Assembly: GCA_026119855.1 (NCBI GenBank)
Contig: JAOWBW010001635.1
Span: 1 to 64,000, forward strand
Reading direction: 5' to 3'
Length of the DNA stretch: 64,000 bases
From: Campanula takesimana
Lineage: Eukaryota; Streptophyta; Magnoliopsida; Asterales; Campanulaceae
A program made the translations under genes and the position numbers. The notes beneath the pieces are model-generated. The model ran no database searches, was not told the origin of the DNA, and saw only the letters and a list, made by a program, of their open reading frames with translations. How positions within the stretch are numbered: the stretch's first letter is position 1; the number at the start of each line of letters is the position of its first letter. Positions 1 through 10,615 of the stretch are shown here, piece after piece.

Positions 1-900
1 GAAGAAGTTTCTTCAGATGAAGAAGAGAGAATGATTTCGGGCATTTTCTTTGAAGTCTTCGTTGGAGCCATTGATATAGAAAGAAATGTAGATGAAAAAG
101 GAAGTTTTGGGAAGATGAAATCTAGAGAAGATGAAGGTCAAAGAGAGAAGAAGAGGAAATCTTTGGAAGTTGGTAAGAAATAGAGAAGAGAAAATGGAGG
201 TTGGTGAAAGAGAATGACCAGAAAAGAGAGGGGAGGGAGGTCGCAGACGGTTTATACAAAAGAGGGAAAAATGGTGACGTCAGCGCAAGGACAGTTGGTG
301 AAAAGCGGAGTGGGGCACGTGCTGCGATGACGTGGCCCAACTGGATGCGCGCGTGCGCAGGCCTAGCGCGTACGTGAGTGTGAAGTCCTAAGCTGGTCAC
401 TGTCAAGTCAACTTCCTCATAAATGCTGAGTCAGTGAAAGGACGGGTGCACGTTAGCAGGGTGACGTGGCCGAATGGGGGACGCGCGTGCGCAGTCTTTG
501 CACGCGCGTGCCTGTGTCAGCGAATAGAAGGGACTGCTGTCGCATCACTTACTCATTAAATGGTGAGCAGACATTCGCAAGGTGCGCTGTCATTAATAGC
601 AGTTTGCATTAAATGACAATGGGACATGCGCAGGGGTTAAAAAAAGTAATTTCCCAAAATTCAAAAAATAAAGGCGCGGGAAAATTTAAATTACACAAGT
701 ACCCTTGTGACTAAGCGTTGACTTTTCAGCGATGACCTATGTGCAAAATCTAATGAATAAAAGTACTTACTTGCGGTCTACTTAGAAGTGCGCATGTCGT
801 TTTGCGCAGAGCGAATATTTTGCATTCTTCAAATCGCAGTTTAAATTTTATATGCGCATTAACTACTGCGCAGTAGCTGCGCAGATGCATGAAATCTTAA
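1..900 (-). other. 3' non-coding or diverged 3'-LTR region of the Sirevirus element
   Basis: No gene is supported. The stretch is GC-richer than its surroundings and studded with GCGC-containing words (300-540 and 780-890), the same compositional quirk as the rest of the element. A TATA-like word sits near 250-260 on the minus strand, followed by pyrimidine-rich sequence, which would fit an LTR promoter and its leader. Direct comparison by eye with the LTR at 6607-8038 gave no convincing alignment. The only open frame (122-406, minus) has no recognisable domain and is probably chance. Confidence 0.45.
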
Positions 901-989
901 CCTTAAGAACTTATCAAGAACACAAAACATTAGTATTGACAAATTATATGGACCAAGTTAGCTGAGTTCAAGCATACCATTTTCTCCTC

Positions 990-2493
990 TCAAGAAGATA
1001 AATCTTTTTGAGTCAAGAGCTTTGTGAGGATATCAGCAATTTGATTATCTGTGCCCACGTGCTCTAAGTGTATATTTCCTTTTCCACGTGGTCCTGAGAA
1101 AAATGATATTTGATGTCGATGTGCTTTGTCTTTGAATGCATGACAGGATTGTTGGAGACTGCTATGGTGGACATGTTGTCGCAAAAAAATTGGACAATTT
1201 CCTTCATTAATTCTATAATCCACTAGTTGTTGCTTCATCCATAGGATTTGGCAGCAGCAGCTTCCAGCAGCAATGTATTCAGCTTCTGTAGTGGAAATGG
1301 ACACAGCAGCTTGTTTCTTGCTTGCCCACGCAACAAGTCGATTTCCAAGGAAATGACAAGTTCCACTTGTGCTCTTCCTGTCAATTGTGCATGCTGCGTA
1401 ATCTGCATCTGAATAACCTAGCAAATCGAAATTCGAATCTTTGGTGTACCAAAGTCCAAGGCTAACAGTTCCAAAAAGATAACGAATAATGCGTGCGCTT
1501 CTCTAGGGTCCGCTTGATAGCGCGCACAGACACAAACACTAAACATAATATATGGCCTACTTACAGTAAGATAGAGTAGAGAGCCAATCATACCTCGATA
1601 TAAAGTTTGATCAACTTTCTTACCTTTCAAGTCTTTATCAAGTTTATAGCCCGTAGCCATTGGAGTGTCGTATGCTTTAGCATTCTCAAGTCAATTTCTG
1701 GATTAAGTCCCTTGTGTACTTGGCTTGATTTATGAAGATGCCATCATTCAATTGCTTGATTTGAAGTCTGAGGAAGAATGTGAGTTCTCCCATCATGCTC
1801 ATTTCAAACTTTCTTTTTATGAGCTTCTTGAAACGCTTACAAAGTAACTCATTAGTAGAAAAAAATATAATATCATCGACATAAATTTGAACAAGTAAAG
1901 AATGATCATTATACTTAGTAATAAAAAGAGTTGTATCGATTTTACCTCGCTTGAAGCCTTTCTCTAGCAGGAATTTTGATAGAGTATCGTACCATGCTCT
2001 TGGTGCTTGCTTAAGTCCATACAAAGATTTCTGAAACTTGAAGACGTGATTTGAAATCTAATATCTTCAAATCCAGGAGGTTGAGCTACGTAGACCGTCT
2101 CTTCGAGTTCTCCGTTGAGAAATGCGCTCTTCACATCCATTTGATAAAGCTTGAATTTCTTGTGAGAGCTATAAGCTAAGAAAATTCGGATAGCTTCTAG
2201 TCTTGCTACAGGCAAAACGTTTAATCGTAATCGATTCCTTCCTCTTGCCTATAGCCTTGCGCAACCAACCTTGCTTTGTTTCGGGTGATACTTCCATTCT
2301 CATCCATCTTGTTTTTGAATACCCATTTTGTACCAATAACTCCTTGGTCATGAGGTCTGGGAACTAAGGTCCAAACTTTGCAGCGCTCAAATTGATTAAG
2401 CTCTTCTTGCATAGCAGTAACCCAGCTTGAATCTTTGAGCGCTTCATCATTTTCTTTGGTTCGATTTGAGAGATAAAGAGTGATATTCATCAT
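990..2493 (-). pseudogene. copia reverse transcriptase and RNase H, broken
   Basis: Pieces in order on the minus strand: RT N-terminus (2221-2493, with KWVFKNK and ARLVAQGY), RT middle (1964-2215, with QMDVKSAFLNGELEE), RT palm (1686-2024, with MYGLKQAPRAWY and the catalytic YVDD), the RT-RNase H connection (1418-1660) and RNase H (990-1424, with GYSDADYA and STTEAEYIA). Adjacent pieces lie in different frames and overlap slightly, showing frameshifts near 2215, 2000, 1680 and 1420. After the stop at 990 the minus-strand sequence still reads like the tail of a copia RNase H. Function would be copying element RNA into DNA; this copy cannot do it. Confidence 0.9.
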
Positions 2494-2523
2494 CGAAGTT
2501 TGATGCTCTCCTAGTACGAACCC

Positions 2524-2868
2524 CTACATTGAGATCACCAATGATATTTGAAGTTGGATGATCTCTAACTTCACGAACCTCAGGAGGTAAGTTAGGTTGA
2601 GTGGAGGAATACGAAGATATTCAATGGGTACTTCATTTGCTCCAGCATCGAGATCATCAAAAGTGATTTGCTGAAGTGGAGAAACATCATGCGCAGGAGG
2701 AGGTGTTTGCGCATCAGGAGTAGTCACTTCTGGCCCAGCATCTGGTGTATGCGCATGAGATGGGCTTCCTTGATTCTGGTTTTGATCAACTTGATTATCA
2801 TTCTGCGCAGGTGCAGTTTGAGGCTGCGTACCTGTCTCAACATTCTCATCAGAATCATTTGGAGCCAA
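2524..2868 (-). pseudogene. integrase-RT linker of the Sirevirus pol
   Basis: A low-complexity stretch rich in Gln, Pro, Asp and Asn (for example PAQNDNQVDQNQNQ) lies between the integrase core and the RT. Copia polyproteins usually carry a poorly conserved acidic linker here, and its position and composition fit that. It is out of frame with the flanking domains. No separate function is inferred. Confidence 0.6.
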
Positions 2869-2924
2869 ATGTGGCTCAAGGAGAGAATGCTCATCAAAAG
2901 TAACATGTACGGATTCAACAATTA

Positions 2925-3916
2925 CTAGAGTAGTTCTATTAAAAACACAAAAAGCTTTAGAGTGTTTGGCATACCCAACGAAAAATACCTCATCATCTGC
3001 TTTGGCGTCAAATTTACCTCTATGATCTTTGCCATTGTAGAGGATATAGCATTTGCAGCCAAAAATCTTGAAGAAAGCAATGTTGGGCGCTCTTCCTCTC
3101 CATAGCTCATATGGAGTCTTGTTGTAGGCTTTGTTGATGAGGGATCTATTCTGAGTAAAGCAAGCAGTGTTGACAGCTTCTCCCAGAAATACTTTGTAAG
3201 CTTAGCTTCAGCTATCAATGTTTTTCTAGCCTCAATCAACGTGCGATTCTTTCTTTCCACAACGCCATTTTGTTGAGGAACTCCAGCCGCAAAAAAATTG
3301 TGATCAATTCCATGGTCATCGCAGTATTGAGCAACACCGTTATTCTTGAATTCAGTTCCATTGTCTGATCTAACGCTCACGATGTCATCTTCCTTTTGAG
3401 TTTGGAGCTTTCGAAATAGTGCAGTCAAGATATCATAGCAGTCATCTTTGGATATCATCATTTCGACCCATGTATATCTTGAGTAGTCATCCATCACAAC
3501 TATAGTATATTTGTTTCCTCCAATACTCGCGGTGGTGACCGGTCCAAACAAGTCCATGTGAAGCAGTGTAAACATTTGGAAGTTGAGGAGGCAATCTTGC
3601 TGGAGAAAGACTGCTTAGGTTGTTTACCGAGCTGGCATGCTGCTCATTTTCTGTCATGATGGTCAGCTACTTTAGGAAGTCCTTTGACCAGATTTTCCCT
3701 TCCTAGCTTAGCCAAATACTTGAAGTTCAAATGACTTAAGCGCTTAAGCCATAGCCAGCTGCTTTCACTTACATTCTTTGCTACAAAACAGAGATTAGTG
3801 ATAGAATCTATAGCAGTAAGATCAATAATGTAAACATTAGTCTTACGAGTCCCTGTGAGCAAAGTCAGTCCGGATATGCCATCTTGATATAGCAGTGCGT
3901 TGCAGTGAAGTGACAT
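2925..3916 (-). pseudogene. copia integrase, broken
   Basis: The pre-integrase zinc-binding part is at 3644-3916 (LSHLNFKYLAKLG, before a damaged HHCC end). The core is at 2925-3575. It carries HMDLFGPV (first catalytic Asp), RSDNGTEF (second Asp) and PQQNGVVERKNRTL (catalytic Glu), so all three DD-E residues remain. A frame break lies between the two parts near 3575-3644, and the end of the core is frameshifted. Integrase would join element cDNA to the chromosome. Confidence 0.88.
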
Positions 3917-3924
3917 TCCAAACC

Positions 3925-4867
3925 TTATCGCAGAATTGGTATGGAGAGCAGGTTGTGCTTGAGACCTTCTACGAGCGCAACTTTCTCAATGCACACTTTA
4001 TCTTTTCTGATTCTTCCATATCCAACTATGTGCCCTTTGTTGTTATCTCCAAACGTTACTGACGGACCTCTTCCTTCATGCACATCTTCAAGAGCAGTGA
4101 CATCTCCAGTCATGTGTCTAGAACATCCACTGTTGTTGAGGTACCATATATGCGCTTTAGCTTGTGAAGAGTGCGCAAGTGAAGCAGGAGACCTAAAAAA
4201 TAGACATTAAGAACGCAGGTCCCCTTTATTCTTGGGTCCTAGAGTTAGCAACTTTTGACAACCCACTCCTGTCTGACCTTAGGATTTTTACGTCCCTTGT
4301 CATTAGGAGCAAAATCGCAAAAGGCATTCTGCAGCCTTGTGACCTAAACCATCACACACAACACAATGATGAAAGCCACTTATAGATTGGGTTTTTACAA
4401 ACTCTTTACTTTTCTTTGGCGCATCATTCTTTACTGGATTAGATGAACTTGCTTTGACAAATATTATTTTCTGAGGTTTGGGTGCGCTTTTCTTAAGAAT
4501 GCGCATCTGGCGTTGAGGCGCATGGCTTTCATGCGCATGACCCTTTTGCGCAAATTTGATATTTGAAGTTGAAGCGCAACCATAGTCAGAATATGAGTTG
4601 TCATGCGCAGGTTCCACTTTAGCCTTACCCTTGGCTTTCCCAGTTTGCATTTTTTAGGTAGACATAATGAAAATTTTGTCTCTGGACTTTCTCCTGTCTT
4701 TTACCCATTGAAGCAGAGTTCTTTGCTTTAGGAATTTCAATAGTTTGCTGTGGTGTAAACTCCTTTTCCTTTTCAGAGCAAACTGCGCATTTAAAGTTAT
4801 CACTAGTTGAGAACCCCAAGCCTTCCTTGTCTCCACTGGCTTTTTGGGATTCTAGAATTTGGTCCAT
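3925..4867 (-). pseudogene. second CCHC knuckle and aspartic protease region, broken
   Basis: A CCHC-like zinc knuckle (CVVCDGLGHKAAEC) is encoded at 4303-4650. Downstream, the protease region reads through SRHMTGD and the flap-like VTFGDNNKGHIVGYG at 3925-4150. The catalytic Asp-Ser-Gly expected just before GCSRHMTG is Asn-Asn-Ser-Gly here (bases near 4128-4145), so the active-site Asp is gone. The frame is broken between pieces. The protease would normally cut the element's own polyprotein. Confidence 0.75.
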
Positions 4868-5184
4868 AGTGACACGAGATTTGGTCCACTCATCAGTGAT
4901 CTTTGTGAGATCAGCTACTGAGCAGCCAACTCTTCGTTTCTTACTTTAAACAGCGCATTTTGATCTGTAAGAAAATGGTTCTTTTCAGTAAGAGGAGTCA
5001 TGCTCTTAATCTGCTCCTTAAGGAGGGTGATCTCAGATTTAAAAAGAGTTTTCTCCGTCTTAAGCTGTGAAATTTCTCCAATTGATAAGTCCAACTGCTT
5101 CTTTCATAGAATTAAATTTCTTGATTACCTTTTCAGCTTGCTGAAAAATAGACTCGCGCTCAGCAGCAGAGTCACTATTTTCTA

Positions 5185-6532
5185 TTACAATTTCAGCAGG
5201 ATTTCAAGAGATTCTTTGCGCGGAGGCGCAGCTACAAATTTCTCTTGATAGGTCTGCTCTGGTAAAAAGTACTTGCCATTCTGTCTACTTGGAGTCAGAT
5301 GTCCCGTTTCCACCAGTTCTGTGATAGTGGGACCTTTCTTCTGAATTGTCCTTGGCGCAGCTTTTGTGTCCGTATCGAGATCATTGTCTGAATCGCTATC
5401 AGCATCAGCATTGGCCACCAAGCAGAGCAGTCCATCCTCAGAGTCATCATCATCACTGTCTTCAGTGTCAGTCTCTATCCAAGTCTTTAGTTCCTTTTCT
5501 GCGCCGTCTTCTTCAGTAATCATTCTGCGCTGTCTTGATGATCTCTGCGCAGTATTCCTCTTCATGTACTCAAATTTTGGAGTAGGACATTTTGAAGCAA
5601 AATGACCGGGCTTTCTGCAGTTGTAGCAGACCAACTCTTCATCTTTCTTTGAGTCTCTGCCACGAGAGAATTTAGCTGGAGTTTTACTTGAGGATCCTGG
5701 CTTAGAGAATTTCCTGAATTTTTGTAATCGCTTAACGAACATAGCGAAATCATCATCATCCATTTCAAGTAGAGAGGAAGTAGAGACTTTGTCTGAGGTT
5801 TGAGCAGGCGCAGGTTCCTTTTGCGCAATGTAGGAAACAAGTTTTCCTTTGCCTTCAGTTTCGTCGATTCGATCAAGCTTTAGCTCATACACTTTTAAGT
5901 TAGCGTATAAGCTGCGCAGAGGCCAAGTATCTAGAAATCCAGAATCTTCCAGATGACTTGCCTTGTGCACATATCTGGAACCTAGCGCATCTAAGAATTG
6001 AGAATTGACTTCTTTATTGGTGAAGGTAGTTCTAAGAGATTTACAAGAGTTTACAACAGCACAGATGCGATCATAAGTTTGTCTCAAGGTTTCACCATCC
6101 TTTCTCATGAAGCAGTTGAATTTTCTTTGCACCACAAATCTTTTTTTTCCTTGCTTACTTTGTCTCCATTCACATATCCTTCAATAGCATCCCATAGTTC
6201 CTTTGCAGTTCCACTGCTCACAATTTGATTGTGCGTGGAGAGGTCTAGAGTGCTGAGAATGATGTTTCTAGCTCTTCCATCTTATCCAACCCATTTCTTT
6301 TCTTCATCGGTCCATTCCCCTTTGGCTTCTTGATTGTAGGATTATCCTTGTTGGTAGCAGCATCTGGATTGGCCTTCATTGGAATGTAGGGTACTTCAAG
6401 AACGATGTCATGGAGGATCTCGTCGATAGAGGAAAAATGAGTGAGCATGCAGTGCTTCCAGATTTCGAAGTGATCTTCATTCAGCACTGGAACATGTGAA
6501 TAGTTAGCCATTGCCCAAGATTTTGAAGCCAT
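5185..6532 (-). pseudogene. copia Gag, broken by a frameshift
   Basis: The N-terminal piece (6245-6532) starts MASKSWAMANYSHVPVLNED and resembles the plant copia Gag N-terminus. The second piece (5185-6135) carries the UBN2-type capsid body (FMRKDGETLRQTYDRI), then a basic stretch and a canonical CCHC knuckle, CYNCRKPGHFASKC, followed by a long acidic Asp/Ser-rich tail. The pieces are separated by about 110 bases with stops. Gag would package element RNA. Confidence 0.85.
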
Positions 6533-6592
6533 CTTGAATAGGCACCCAAGCTGTTAAGCTTGAAAAACAGAACAAGTTTTATGAAGGTGTTT

Positions 6593-6604
6593 GCTCTGAT
6601 ACCA
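6593..6604 (-). other. primer-binding site (initiator tRNA-Met), Sirevirus
   Basis: The minus strand reads TGGTATCAGAGC, the usual plant copia/gypsy site complementary to the 3' end of initiator tRNA-Met, two bases inside the LTR end. Confidence 0.93.
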
Positions 6605-6606
6605 CT

Positions 6607-8038
6607 TGTTGGTCCCAAAGGGGCAACAAGGGTATGAAAAATGCTAGAGGGGGGGTGAATAGCGTTTTAAAATTCTTTCAAACCCTTTTGCAAATCAATG
6701 GCTTATGCGCACAACTCTTATTTTGGCTAAGTATAGCACGCAGCAAGAGTGTGAAATACACAGCGGAAGTTTAAAGCAGCACCTGCGCAGGAAAAAGCTG
6801 CGCAGAGATAAAAACGCACGCGCTAAGTTTTGGCTTAAAGAGTTGGATAAAATGTTCTAAGGCAATAAGCAATAACAAACACAGCAGCAATAATAGCAAT
6901 CTGATAAGATCAAAGCAGTGATTCAGAAATGATTAAGCAGGAAATAAATAGCGAGAATAATGAACAAGATATTTGGAGAGGTTCGATCAATGAAAGATCT
7001 ACATCCTCTACCAAGATGGTTAGTCTTGTATTTTCTAGCGGAGATCTTATTATATGATAGAGTTACAAGATACAACAATGTAAAACAAACTATCTCAAAG
7101 ATCTATGATCTATGAAGAGCAAATCCTAGACTAAACCGGTGTATTGCAAGAAGTAAGATCTAGATGATCGAAGCTTCAAGAGGTGTGTGTGTGTTCAGAA
7201 ATTCTGGGCTCTATGAATCTATGAGATGAAGAGCACGAAGAATTCTGGTGATTTAAGGCTTAGGATCTGGGCAGGAGTTTGAAGGTATGAAGGTTTGAAG
7301 GTTGATCTTGAATTTGGGAATAGTAAGCAGCAATCTTCAGAACTTCAAGGATATTAGAAAGCACAAACTCAAGCAACTTGAAAATGAAGATGAGCAGGCT
7401 ATTTATAGCAGAGAGCTTAAAACTAGCCGTTGGTGCTCTGAGCAAGGACGATAAGCTGGCACGATTGATTGGTGCGCAGGTGTCCTTTATAGCCGTTGGA
7501 GCTCTGATCAAAGATGATGACCTGGCACAATATGATTGGTGCACAGGTGATTTAGAGCCGTTGGAGACTGAGCATGAAGACCAAATTCAAAGTTTCTTCT
7601 AGAAGGTTGACAACTGTCTTCATCTGAAATATTTCTCTTGAGCGCGTCTCCATCGTTGGATCTACTGAGTGTACTTGCTTTGTCGATTCTGCACACCTCA
7701 GCATTTTTAATAAGCGTGCATCTTCTAAGCGCTTTCCAAGTTGGGTGATCTAAATGTATTGAAAACTGAGCAAGGTAGGATGCTGCGCATGAGAGACTTG
7801 CGCAGTGGTGTCCTGCGCAGAGAATTCCTGCGCAGTGACCACAGTCTTGCTTAGATCTTCATTCCTTTTCGCTCCAAGTCCTATATTCTAAGCCTATACT
7901 AAAAAATGGACTTAGCTAAAAAAATTGAAGTCATAAGACTTCTTACATAGGGTCCTAAAGTCCATAGAATATTCTTAGGTGATGGTATCAATCAATTCTA
8001 ACAAAATTAGGAGGGTTAAGAGATAAGCATACCCAACA
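6607..8038 (-). repeat. 5' LTR of the Sirevirus element
   Basis: The LTR runs TGTTGG...CCAACA, a perfect short inverted end, and lies two bases from the primer site. On the minus strand a strong TATA box (CTATAAATAG, near 7400-7410) sits about 630 bp from the LTR start, giving a plausible promoter, so roughly 7370 down to 6607 would be transcribed R-U5. At least eight GCGC-containing palindromes such as TGCGCA lie on both sides of the TATA box (for example near 6705, 6782, 6797, 7472, 7782 and 7816). Small ORFs inside are chance. Confidence 0.88.
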
Positions 8039-9420
8039 GTTGCCACAATACTTGGCAATGGTTTTTTTCTTGGTACTTTGAAATGGTTTCAAAACAATTT
8101 CTGTTTTTGGTTGGTTTGGTTTTTTAAAAAATTTCGTATTTCGGTTTCTTAGCGTAGAACTTAAATATTTTGGTGGTTATTTTGGTGATTATCTTTGGAT
8201 AATATTTTGTGGTTTTGTGGTTTTTAAACTTGGATTTACTTTAGTTTTAAACTACTAGTTTGAGGCACAAAAGTTGTTTTTGTTTTTAAACTAGTATTGT
8301 TTTTGTAAATCTTTGTTGTTTTGGTTAACTCCTAGATTAAGGGGGAGTTTACTTTCTGGGAGATGCTTTGTTATACTGTGTATGGCTAACATATTTTGCA
8401 GGTACCATCACTTAGGAAGGTTGGAAAGAAATCTCAAACTAAAGGGGAGATTGTTAGTGCAAACAGAGGTGTTACCTCAGATGTTGCTACTGACAGTCAA
8501 GTGTTGCCTGACGGAAATTATATTATAGTTTGACATTTCTTTCTAATATTAATGTCCTAATATCTTGTCTAGATGTCTGTGTTATTGGTCCATATTTCAG
8601 GATATAATAAGGTGGATTTAGAAGCTAAATACATGTAGAAGAAATTAAAAGAGAATTATGCATAAATGCCAAAAATTGGAGGAGTTACAAACATATTTAA
8701 CATGCGTTAAATATGGAAAATGTGAGGAGACCAAGTCCAAGGATTTGTTGCTGATCAAATGGAAGAGTACAAGGCATTGGAAGCCGGGAGTACAACAAGG
8801 TGAAGCTTAGACTTGGGCACAAAGGAATTGGTTGAGATAAAAGTGGAAGTTGGACCAAGTCTTGCTTGGTTTGTGTAGAGAAAGCTCGGCACATGATCTC
8901 CACTCTCCCCACTTGCCAACAACAGCCCAAGGCTGTTTATTTAAGTAGCCCTCAAGTCTTTGATGGCTATAAATAGTGCTAGGATGAACACTTTGTAATC
9001 AAGCCAAATTCATACACACATCCATAGCACAAAGAGCAAAGTACTTCTTGGCTCGTTAGGTCCTCTCTCCCATACACTCTTTTAACACTCAAATACTTCG
9101 GGTTTGAGTGTGTTTTGGATATGATAAGATCATCGTACTTTGTTTCTATTTTTAGTTCCATAGATCATATATTGTATTAGCTATAGGGAACCTTTTGACT
9201 TTGTAATTGGTACTCATATTGATTATAAGGTTTTCGCCATTTAGGCATCTCAAGTTATATTTATATAACTTGAGAAAAATAATTCTTGTCCTTTTGTCCG
9301 CTGCAAAACTCTTTTACAAATTTATTTTTACTCGGGTGTGTGTATTTTGTCCGTGTGTGTTATCTGGGGTGTTACTTAACACTTGAGGTAACACTTGTTC
9401 TCAGTAGCCTTTGACAAACA
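8039..9420 (+). mobile_element. 3' remnant of an LTR retrotransposon (polypurine tract and LTR)
   Basis: Bases 8039-8450 are non-coding T-rich sequence ending in a polypurine tract (AAAGGGGAGA, 8441-8450). That is directly followed by TGTTAGTGC, the start of an LTR at 8452. The LTR contains a clear TATA box (CTATAAATAG, 8967-8976). It probably ends near 9420 at ...GACAAACA; a GTGTTACCTC word near its start recurs inverted (GAGGTAACAC) near its end. The body of the element upstream is missing, replaced by the Sirevirus insertion at 8038. Lineage cannot be assigned without coding sequence. Confidence 0.68.
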
Positions 9421-9758
9421 ATTACAGATGCTAACGACGGCACGACCAGCATCTATACAAACACATAAAATCAACAGACGTGCATGCATGTGACACCGCA
9501 TTAAAGAGTAGCAATACAAAAAGAAATGCCATACTTCCCCCTACACCCAAAAACAAAAAATTCTCAGTTTTAAGCTTTTCAAAATCGATAAGAATAAATT
9601 TTGACTAAGAAAATAAAAATTATTCTGGTAACTAATAAACGAGTTGGTTTTATTAAAAAAAAAAAAAACTAGTTTTTTTAAAACGTAAGAAAAAACCGCT
9701 TTTGTGCAGCTGACACGTAAACACGCATACACTGACTTTCCTTGCTCCTTGTCTTCCG
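9421..9758. other. no gene seen
   Basis: AT-rich spacer with a poly(A) run near 9655-9668. No ORF, repeat boundary or RNA gene could be supported. Confidence 0.5.
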
Positions 9759-10050
9759 TACACTAACACTGACACTATTTTACACTAGCACTGTCACTCT
9801 TTTACACTAGCACTTAATAATGCATACACTGACACTCTTTATACTGACACTTAATAATGCATTGTCACTCTTTCACAATGACATTTTATAGATTAACACT
9901 AACACTTTTTTACACTAATACTGAGACTTTTTTACACTGGCATTTTTTACACCAACACTGTCAATTTTTAACTAACATTGTCACTTTTTTACACTAACAC
10001 AAGCAATCTTTTACACGTGCATTGGCACTCAATAACACTAGGACTGACAT
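9759..10050. repeat. degenerate short-motif array (ACACTAACACTGACACTTTT type)
   Basis: About 15 imperfect copies of a roughly 20-base motif built from (T)nACACTARCACTGRCACT. Spacing is irregular. A closely similar array forms the inside of the MULE at 46335-47254, so this may be the relic of a related element; matching inverted ends were not found here. Bases 10051-10605 beyond it hold only a purine-rich, non-recognisable stretch. Confidence 0.7.
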
Positions 10051-10615
10051 TATTTTTTCCGAACATTACACCCAAAGACATATGCCAAACACCAAATTAG
10101 ATGGAATCCAGAACAGAGAAGATGGAATCAATACCTGATTTGAGTTGTGATGCCGAGCACTAGAGCAGGAGGCGTTTGAGAAGATGATATACAAGCGATT
10201 AAGGACACGTATCTGCAAGAATTCGTAAAGGGACTGAAATTGAAGAGGCGGAGAGAGAGAGAAAGGGTGAAGGACGGAGATGAGTGGTACTGCAGCGGAC
10301 CTTGGATTATAATCGGCAATGGTTTGCAGGAGCTAATGGTGGAGGGGCGAATGAGTACAGCCCAGAGAAAGAGTGAAACGAGTTTGGGCGTGGGTTTGGG
10401 TGGGGAGGCGACGGAGGGTTTGGCGTCCCTCACGGCGAGCGTGTTTAAAACACCTTTATTTAAGTTTCACAAAAAGGCATTTTTGTGAGATTATGGACCA
10501 TTATAAAAAATTAACAATAAGGAAATTAATAACAAAAGGTTAATATATTCTATGAGAATAACTATATTTAAAAAAATATATATATTGAAATCCAAATAAA
10601 TGGTAGTTAAAATTT

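Larger units (their letters stand above)
1..8038 (-). mobile_element. Sirevirus-type Ty1/copia retrotransposon, decayed, 3' end outside window
   Basis: Read on the minus strand, the order is LTR (6607-8038), tRNA-Met primer site, gag, protease, integrase, reverse transcriptase, RNase H. Integrase before RT defines Ty1/copia. The RT and RNase H motifs (GLKQAPRAWY, YVDDIIF, DRKSTSG, AAGSC) are of the SIRE/Maximus kind. The reading frame is broken by several frameshifts and stops, so no full polyprotein can be made. The 3' LTR was not identified: the pol-like frame runs on to about 910, and 1-900 is not clearly alignable with 6607-8038, so the end lies beyond the window or in a diverged LTR. The element abuts an older LTR remnant at 8039 and probably inserted into it. 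Confidence 0.88.
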
